From Bisporella sp. PMI_857 (lineage: Eukaryota; Ascomycota; Leotiomycetes; Helotiales; Helotiaceae), in the NCBI GenBank assembly GCA_021307315.1, contig JAJSPD010000002.1, forward strand, positions 744,001-808,000: DNA of 64,000 bases, given 5' to 3'. Shown here in pieces: positions 56,201-64,000 of the stretch; position 1 is the stretch's first letter; each line of letters starts with the position of its first letter. A program made the position numbers and the translations under genes. The notes below the pieces were generated by a model, which saw only the letters and a list, made by a program, of their open reading frames with translations, was not told the origin of the DNA and did no database searches.

Positions 56201-58178
56201 GACATGATAAGAGCACCAAGCGGCTCCGATAAGAGTGTAAACAAGGACAAAGAGGTAAATATCTTCGCAGTATCAAGTGTACTGTCATTACCACTATTTC
56301 TTGCCAGGACCGAAAACACCGCGAAGGTAAGGATTGGTGCAGCGACTGGGGTAAAGTAGGCTTAAAATAGATAATTATTAGTGCTTGATATCGCAGAACC
56401 CAAATATACTTACTAAATGCCATGTTCCAAATAAGAAGTTTTCGGAAGCGCTTTGATATATCAAGTTCTTGTACCCGAAGATCTTGGATTGACTTAGTTA
56501 GAGTTGCTGTGAGGCCTCCCATTTTCACGCCTTTCATCGAACTTAACATTGTTGTAGTAGCTGTGATTCGCTTTTCAATTGCTGTGAGCCACATGGCTTG
56601 GCGTTTTATAACGAGCCCTGTCACACCAAGGCTCCCTGCCATTGCAACTTTATACATGGTCAGCGAGAAGGAAATTAGTTCAGGTTGGGTCTCTTACTGA
56701 TTGCAACAGCTATTGGAACTGCACACGCGGCCCCTAATTGACGCTCTAGTAAGAAGATAGCAAGAGCAATCTCTATCAGGCTTGCCCACATATCATTGAA
56801 TGTCTGCCATCCTGTAGTTATCCGCTCAATATCGGCACTCATGAGAATCATGGATGCGGAAGGGTCCACAGCAGTGATACTCAATTTCGCCGTTCTGCTA
56901 TAAAGCATTGATATCAAACCACCTCTCATCATAGTTATGACGCGATATGTTAAATGCTGGAATTGACCCGTAACAATCTAAATTTACCATCTTAGCGAGA
57001 AAGGCTGTCATGGGATAAGGCTCAAACTTACCGCAATGCCAATATATACTAAAATGTATGCGCCAATCAAGCCATAACCATAATTATTGGTGTCCTGATT
57101 TATTGGCTCCGCGGACAATCTGATAGCACGTTCTAGCAAGAAGGGCTGACAGAAATTGAAAGCGGTGAGGCACAGTCGAGGAAAGATTGGCGCTACGATC
57201 GGCCACCTAAGTCTCCTCATCGTCATTAACAGAAGAGCATGTGGAGGTCTTTTGAGGACTAATTTTTTCTTCATTAGTATGATTTTAGAATTCTCACAGA
57301 ATAAACCAAGATACCTTTGGCCCAAGATGACTCTAGTAGATGCTGCAAGTATTTTGCTTTAAGGTGTTTGTCGAGTGAGAAGAGGTCATCTAGAAGAAGA
57401 TCTTTAGAGTAACCTTTGCGAAACAAGGTGTTTAGCCACAGAAAAAAGCTTCTGTTAAGGAGTCCAGAGACTGCCTCCGGCGGGTAATTCTGATATGATC
57501 TGCACAACACACTTTTTTTCTGGAAAGCTTCGACGATGTATATAATTGATTTTGCTACAAGGCTTGCAATAAATACAATTGCAATGCCGCGGTTGTGCTG
57601 TTGCAGCCATAGAGTACGTGCCCGGGCTGTATCAAATAGTAGCGAAAAAAAAAGATAAGCTTCGAGAATAAGCGAGGGGTGAACGGCCTTAGAATGCTCT
57701 ACATATGAGAGTATAGATAAGAGGATTGAACCTATGACCGCTCGTATCAGCATATTATACCACGCCAACGAGAACATTTGGGTTACTGACCTAAAAAGCT
57801 CAATGCTGCTGTAGCGATTGATGCACGGGTCCGAGTCATTGCTGCCGATGGGCGAGACCAAAGGACAACTAATGTGAGACAAAGCACGCCGTATAACAGG
57901 TATGCCAGCTGACAAAGCAGAAACATCAGCAAATGTATATAAAGTATGGTAGCAACGAGACCATTAGTACTGACCCATTTGACATAGAGCAGAATACCCT
58001 TGTTTACTTTGACAGATCTCTTAGACAAGTAAAGAATCCTGAATGGCGAGATACAAAGGACAAGAGCGAGAGGCAATATTGTAAGAATAGTCTCTTCGAA
58101 AAATAGGGTGAAGTCTAGGCCGCCTCGACAGCGGTAGGCATGAGGACCAAAAGTATTATCCACAATCAAACAAGACAT
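53244..58178 (-). CDS. ABCC/MRP-type full-length ABC exporter
   Basis: Ten exons on the complement (57975-58178, 57791-57908, 57315-57731, 57032-57258, 56698-56977, 56414-56647, 55886-56360, 55747 or 55745-55835, 55458-55652, 53244-55397) give about 1464 aa, normal for fungal ABCC. An N-terminal membrane domain (TMD0, to about residue 200) begins near GLDFTLFFEETILTILPLAL. TMD1, NBD1, TMD2 and NBD2 follow. NBD1 has GPVGCGKST, whose codons are split by an intron, LSGGQSQRI and LVILDDVFSGLD. NBD2 has GRTGSGKSS (Lys about 1256), LSHGQRQLF and ILIMDEATSSVD. NBD1 has Asp after the Walker B Asp where NBD2 has Glu, the usual degenerate site of this class. It should export anionic or peptide compounds. 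Divergent position 2.6 kb from an NRPS suggests self-protection or product export. Confidence 0.93.
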
Positions 58179-60757
58179 CTGTGATGATCGCTTGTACGTA
58201 CGTGATGCTGTGGTATATTAAATTAAAGCTTCGGTTTGAACCTGAGTACAAACATGAGTGTAGAGAAATAGCCGTGGGGACCTACAACTATATTAACACC
58301 CATCTACGCGTCCAGAGAGATCAACCACATATGACCCTTTTTCAGAGTATTGCATAGATAAGGAAGGAAGTTGCCATGATGACCAACTGATTGCGCTGGC
58401 AGTCTTGCAAAATGCCCTCACAAGATAAACTTCAATGTAAAGAACACGGCCCAAGTTTTTTTGGGGGGGGTTGTTTTTTTTGGCCAAGATAAAGATCCGC
58501 TTTGCCGGAAGGATGTATATCAGAAATCAATTGATGCACTATACGCTTGTAGATCATCTCTGTCTGTCCCAATTTCTATAACCAAACAGGGAGAGTACCT
58601 TGTGAAGTTTGGGGGCTGTGACGCTCTGGAGGGAGAAGTCACGCGTGAATTTGAAGACGATGATCACCGAATTGTGGTGATATGGTAAATCAAACGTGTT
58701 ACCGTATTGACAGTCCATTTTGAGCTTTGGTGTCGTTAGAAGATCGTCAGTGGCTGTATCCCGGAGTAGAAAAGCCGCGGCGGTAGGAATTCCCCGTAGG
58801 CAGATATGCCGAGAGGCCAAGAAATCATTGCAACACCCGATTGCGGAAGGCTTTGATGAAGCCATAGATTGACCGGCTTAAGGTTTGAGGCAAACATATT
58901 ATGTATGTGTGTGCCGTGTGTCGACGTCGAATATTTCCTGGCGCCAAGGGGGTGGGCGGCTGTGGTTGGTTCCAAGACCATCCGCTGTCCAGCAGCTGTG
59001 AGAAGGTGCCAAGAGATCCCCTTTCTCCATCTTGTGGCATTATTGTCGAGCTGATGAGAATTGCATGATCGCACCTAGGTGGGTATGGTTAAGACAGGAG
59101 GCAGGGCCGAGCCGTTGGGGTGAGAAGACGTGGATCCTTAGTCAACAAATTCTGATGCATTAGAGAAAATGGTGAAGCCACATGTGTCATAGAAGGCAGA
59201 GGTAGTAGGGTTTCTGGATTGGAACAAACGTGCTGTGATGTCGAAGGTTGAGGTCCTGCAGGCTGCTGGTGATCCTGACAAGGAGGCCCTGCAGATGTAC
59301 TTAAATAGGCTACTAGCCATTCTCGGTTAGCCCCGAACTAATAGCGTTGTTTCTAACATACTCCTCATCAACCACACTAGCGTGACCTCCCTTTCTCCCT
59401 CGCCATCTCTATCCTCGAAAGTGTTGTTTGGCTCAATAAAATGATAATCCGCAAGACGCATGTAAGGACGGCGGCGGGTTGTCGATCGTTGTGAAGTCTG
59501 CCCCGCACCTTTTCCTTCAGCTCCGCCACCTGCCTTCCTCCACAAACTGGCAAACATGCAAACATGCAGATATGGAAATTTAGGCAATCCAGAGCTGGTT
59601 CTGCAGTGTAACCACTGCTGTGCTCAGGTCCGCTTTGCCCAAGCTAGTCTGCAGCTCCGTATAGTTCTAAAAAGTCTTGCGGCTCAGTCGAATGACGAAG
59701 GAATTGCATATTCCTTCATCTATGGCGTCGCTTATGAAAGAGGGCCATTGATGATATTGGTGACAACTGTGGACAGAAAACGGTATTGCTGCAACGTCAG
59801 CCGTCAATGGCGTACTTCAGAGCTTCCTTAAATGGCACAAACCACTTCTATGGGATGTTGTCTAGCTTGAAAAGTTCGTCCTGAAAAATGTAACCCTGAG
59901 ATTGGATGAGATATTTCCATTTCTGGCAAGTTCGCAGGGAATTCACACCTCAATACATGAAGATCCATCAAGATCTGCATTTTATTATGCCGACATCCAA
60001 ATTAACTTAGCATGTCCATATCGTTGGCTCTTGATCAACAGCAATCTTAGTCGCAAATGCAACCATTTTCTAGGTAGCTCTTTAGCGTGTCTGAAGATGT
60101 TCCTTGCTTAAATGAAGTAAAGATCTTCATCCCATAGCTCCAATAGCAGGGAAATTTCCTTCGCGGAGGTTGTAACGCCTGCGCTGGAATATTGTGTGCA
60201 CAAGACCGCCATGGGAGGATGACTATTGGCAAGTACTATCAGTGCCTCGCACGTCATGGAGCAGATGCAAAAAAGTCTGTCAACACTTATGCTGTATTCA
60301 AGAGCTGTAGCTCAAGTATTGTGATCAGCATAGCTGAATCAACTATTCTCTTCCATCAGAACTCATACACGACTCATTGATATCCAAAGTGAACGCGATT
60401 CTTAAGATTCCATCTCATACATCCTACGAAATTTGGAAACTGTCGAAATATCTATACAACAGAAGACCTAGCTCCCGTGCCCTGGAACAACACGACTTGT
60501 AAGTATTGACAAATTCTTTGAGTACTAATATCATAGTATTCTCGACTGTCGGCTTCTTCGAGTGAAATAGGCATAACCACGCGCCGGGTTGTGTAACTCA
60601 AGTCTTGAAACTATAAATCATTCTCGTATGTAAAGACTTTTTCAAAGATATTCACGAATACTAACCTGCCGCTTTTTAGCAAAAGCACCAAATATACCGC
60701 AATCTGATAACCAGATCCTGATCCATACATAAACGATATTTTAGAGCAAATTCCGAG
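58179..60757. promoter_or_regulatory. intergenic region between ABC exporter and NRPS
   Basis: About 2.6 kb between divergent starts. It should hold both promoters. A G9/T8 homopolymer run lies at about 58457-58482. Frames such as 58461-58688, 59327-59587 and 59556-59831 lack family features, so I call no gene. Confidence 0.45.
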
Positions 60758-63700
60758 ATGGAGTATCAAGTTTATGACGACATTTCCACCAACAATTATG
60801 AAAATAAGCAGAGCAGAGGGAGAAATGCAGGTCGACTAGAGTACTGGGACGCTTGTATCCATGAAGTCATCAACAAACATTCCTTGACTCAGCCAGATGC
60901 GGAAGCTATATGCTCTGAGGCTGATGGCACACTTTCCTATCTCGAGCTTGATCAAGTCTGCACTCGTCTGGCTCATCATCTTGTAACTTTAGGCGTTGGT
61001 CCCGAAGTTCTTGTCCCAATCGTCTTCGAGAAGTCAATATGGAATGTGGTTTCTATGCTGGGTGTTCTGAAAGCTGGAGGAGCCTTTGTTCCTCTTGACT
61101 GGAATTCGCCCCGAGCTCGGTTGCAAACTTTAGTTGGCAAAATTGGAACATCTTTGTTACTCTGTTCACAGAAACAAGCTGCTTCGCTCGCTGGAATCGT
61201 ACCAAATGTTTTACCGATAGACAGCAAGACGATAGAGGAACTGCCAGATCATACACTGAGCAAGCCACTTCCCGGCACTTTGAGCAGAAACCTAGCATAT
61301 ATGATATACACGTCCGGGAGTACGGGAGAGCCTAAAGGTGTTCTGATTGAGCATAGGGCGTTTTGTTCTGGTGCTCGAGTTCACGTAAGTGGTGTTTGGG
61401 GCGGTTGATTCTGAACGATCCATGAGCTAAGATCTCTCTTTACATTTGAGATGCGGGAAGAATGCTAATCCTCACAATTTCAAGGCGCCGGCAATGCTCA
61501 TGAAACCAACTTCTCGAGTGCTTCAATTTGCAGCACATGTTTTTGACGCCTCACTTGTCGAAATCCTAACAACGCTGATGGTTGGCGGTACCATATGTAT
61601 TCCCACTGAGGATGTGCGTCTCAATGATGTAGTGGGATTCATCAACCGCACCAATATTAATTGGGCAGTTCTAACGCCATCCTTTATTGGTCTCATCGAC
61701 CCCACACAAGTCACAGGTTTAAGGGATCTTGTATTAGCGGGTGAGGCAATGTCGCAGACTCACCTCAACTCATGGTGTGCTGCAGGCGACGATCATAACC
61801 TTGTGAACGGTTATGGCCCTAGCGAAGCCAGCGTATGCTGTGCAGCCAACTCACATCTTACTCCGAAAACGGCTCCAAGCAATATAGGATTTCAAGTTGG
61901 CTGTAACTTATATATTGTTGATCCTGATGATCACAATCTCCTCCTAAACGATGGCTCTTTAGGGGAACTTGTTATCCAGGGCCCCACTCTTGCACGCGGA
62001 TATCACAATGATCCTCAGAAAACGGATGCTTCCTTTATTCAGTCACCTTCATGGGCGTCTGAAACCTCTCCTGATAACTGCTCTTGGCGCATGTATAAGA
62101 CTGGGGATTTAGTAAGAAAGGAAAAGGATGGAACATATTACTTCGTTGGACGGAAAGACACCCAAGTCAAGGTAAGATATACTACCAGACTACTTATTCG
62201 CATTAATAACGCATTAAGGTTCATGGTCAACGTGTCGAGCTAGGTGAAGTTGAGCACCATATTTATCTCGATCCAAATATTAAACATACTGTTGTGCTCT
62301 TGCCCAAACAAGGAGCATTATCTGGCCGTCTTGTCGCACTGCTATCATTTAATTCTCAATCTGCCGAGAATTTAAATAATGACGATGATGGGTTTCATCT
62401 ATTACAAGACTCATCTACGGAAATAAGGCAGATTCATGTTTCTCTATCCAGTCTGCTGCCTGCGCACATGGTTCCGGTTCTGTTCATCGCTGTGCAAGCC
62501 ATTCCATTCCTACCATCTCGGAAGATAGACAGGGCTCGTACCATGAGATGGCTCGAGGAAGTCACCCCAGACCTGTACCGTCGCATAGTAGGCATCAGTG
62601 GGCTATCTGAAGCGACGCCAGACGTGGCTTTGCCTAGAACAGAGATTGAGAGGAATTTACGATCGATATGGAGTCAGGTTCTCAATGTTCCACTCGAAGA
62701 CACGGACTTGAATCGAACTTTCATCACCTATGGTGGTGATTCCATCTCGGCTCTCCAATTTAAAAGCCGATGTCTTAAAAAGAACATCAATATTAATGTG
62801 CAAGACATCCTGAAAAGTTCGATTGCACAGTTAGCCGATAAAGCTAAATCGATAGACCACACAGCACACCAACAAGTGGAAAGTATTGAGCAAAGCTTTG
62901 CTCTCTCACCTATCCAAAAACTGTTTTTCGAATTACCTGGCCAAGGGGAAGGACACTTCAATCAGAGCTTCTTCCTTCGATTGACACGAAATGTCCAGAA
63001 GAGAGACTTGAGAATGGCAGTCGAGACCATCATCCGCCATCATTCTATGCTACGTGCACGGTTCTCAAGATCTGCCGCCGGCGTATGGACACAACGAATT
63101 ACGGATGATATCAACGGCTCATACCGTCTCAAAACGCATAAAATTTTGGCTGCAAACGATGCGGCTTCTGATATATCAATAACTCAAGAATCTCTAAACA
63201 TCATTGATGGTCCTCTGTTTGGCGTTGATGTCTTCGATGTTGAAGGTGAAGACCAGCTGCTTTTTATGGTAGGGCATCATTTGGTTTTAGATCTTGTCAG
63301 CTGGAGAGTTATTCTCGAAGACATCGAAGAGCTTCTCCAACATCCGCATTCCGCACTGATGAGAAACCCATGTTCCTTCCAAGCGTGGTGCAACTTGCAG
63401 GTTGAACAATCCTCGCAGCTTCCCATTGACAAAGTATTGCCTATAGACATACCCTCCAGTGACGATACCTTCTGGGGGATACGTGGCCGCCGCAATGACT
63501 ATGGATCTGTGACTCGCGAAGGTTTCGAGGTAGACTGCAAAACTACATCAATGCTGCTAACTCAATCCCACACAGCACTGCGAACGGAGACCATCGACCT
63601 CCTCCTCAGTGCGCTAATTCATTCGTTCTCCTCAAATTTCCCTGACCGTGCTGTACCGGCTATCTACAATGAATCGCATGGTAGACAAACATCGGGCATA

Positions 63701-64000
63701 GATGTCGACTTGTCAAGAACTGTTGGGTAGGTCTTCGCACATGTTCTATTCCCTAAGCCTCTAGCCTGCTCTCGGTTGGAGCGGTCCATCGTGAGATAGA
63801 CCATCTCGTTATAACTCATTGAAGCCTTTCACGGTGTTGGTAAGCTAACCTTTTGTTCTGATAAAGGTGGTTTACGACAATGTATCCGGTGCGCATACCT
63901 TCGCTGATTAAAGACTACATTGAAGTAGTACGGTATGTAAAAGACCTGCGAGCCAAAACACCGGATAATGGACGTCAATACTTTGCATGCAGATTGTTGA
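60758..64000 (+). CDS. non-ribosomal peptide synthetase, 5' part (A-T-E start module), truncated by window end
   Basis: Exons 60758-61384, 61485-62171, 62219-63726 and 63867 to beyond 64000 are in frame (985 codons seen). An adenylation domain begins near residue 25. Core motifs are A3 YTSGSTGEPKG (from residue 184), A5 NGYGPSE (about 317), A7 YKTGDL and A8 GRKDTQVKVHGQRVELGEVE (joined by splicing). The A10 Lys is in SRKID rather than the usual NGK. The carrier domain has GGDSISALQ with Ser613 for phosphopantetheine. Next is a condensation-fold domain with HHLVLDLVSW (His791-His792, Asp796), NESHGRQ and DLSRTVGWFTTMYPV. These last two are epimerisation-domain marks, so the order is A-T-E with no preceding C domain. 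The first residue is thus probably loaded, epimerised to D and passed on to a downstream C domain outside the window. The product is unknown. Confidence 0.92.

Noticed and set aside
58461..58688. 75-codon frame upstream of the ABC exporter
   Set aside because: It starts in a homopolymer run, has no homologue I recognise and lies in a promoter region.
1..64000. tRNA, rRNA, CRISPR arrays, intact transposases, riboswitches
   Set aside because: I looked for T-loop/anticodon patterns, regularly spaced repeats, DDE/RT motifs and the TPP-box pattern and saw none that could be supported. CRISPR is not expected in a fungal nucleus.

Overview
The window is nuclear DNA of a filamentous ascomycete (Pezizomycotina). 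The evidence is short spliceosomal introns (45-151 nt, GT-AG with CTAAC-like branch sites), a class III chitin synthase, an S53 sedolisin, an intron-rich ABCC transporter and a fungal-style NRPS. Gene content and order suggest a leotiomycete, but this is inference. I rebuilt exon structures by hand; all joined reading frames given below are open and divisible by three, except the NRPS, which runs off the window end.

Layout. (1) 0.5-29.4 kb is mostly conserved housekeeping: a PNUTS/Ppn1-like PP1 regulator (-), SLY1 (+), class III chitin synthase (-), LMW protein tyrosine phosphatase (-), secreted sedolisin (+), a DUF218 protein (-), an alpha/beta hydrolase with a 12-nt microexon (-), phospholipase D SPO14 (+), COQ7 (-) and RTF1 (+). 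(2) 29.9-33.3 kb holds an amidohydrolase, a small CUE-like protein and an NTF2-fold protein. (3) 33.4-43.0 kb looks like an aromatic-catabolism cluster: an enol-lactonase-like hydrolase, a hydroxyquinol-type intradiol dioxygenase, a class III (CaiB/BaiF) CoA-transferase, a salicylate-hydroxylase-type FAD monooxygenase and an MCT-like MFS transporter. The dioxygenase and the CoA-transferase share a divergent promoter that carries a repeated TCGGAAGCGG element. (4) MET6 (43.8-46.3 kb) follows. (5) 46.3-53.2 kb is gene-poor, with one probable broken amidohydrolase-2/decarboxylase relic. (6) 53.2-64.0 kb holds a full ABCC/MRP exporter (-) and, 2.6 kb away and divergent, the start of an NRPS (+) with A-T-E order. 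This looks like the edge of a secondary-metabolite cluster that continues beyond the window.

Working together: the 33-43 kb genes fit uptake (MFS), ring hydroxylation (FAD enzyme), ortho ring cleavage (dioxygenase) and later ester or thioester processing (hydrolase, CoA-transferase). The exact substrate cannot be read from sequence, and no maleylacetate reductase is present. The exporter and NRPS suggest production and export of a peptide that begins with a D-configured residue.
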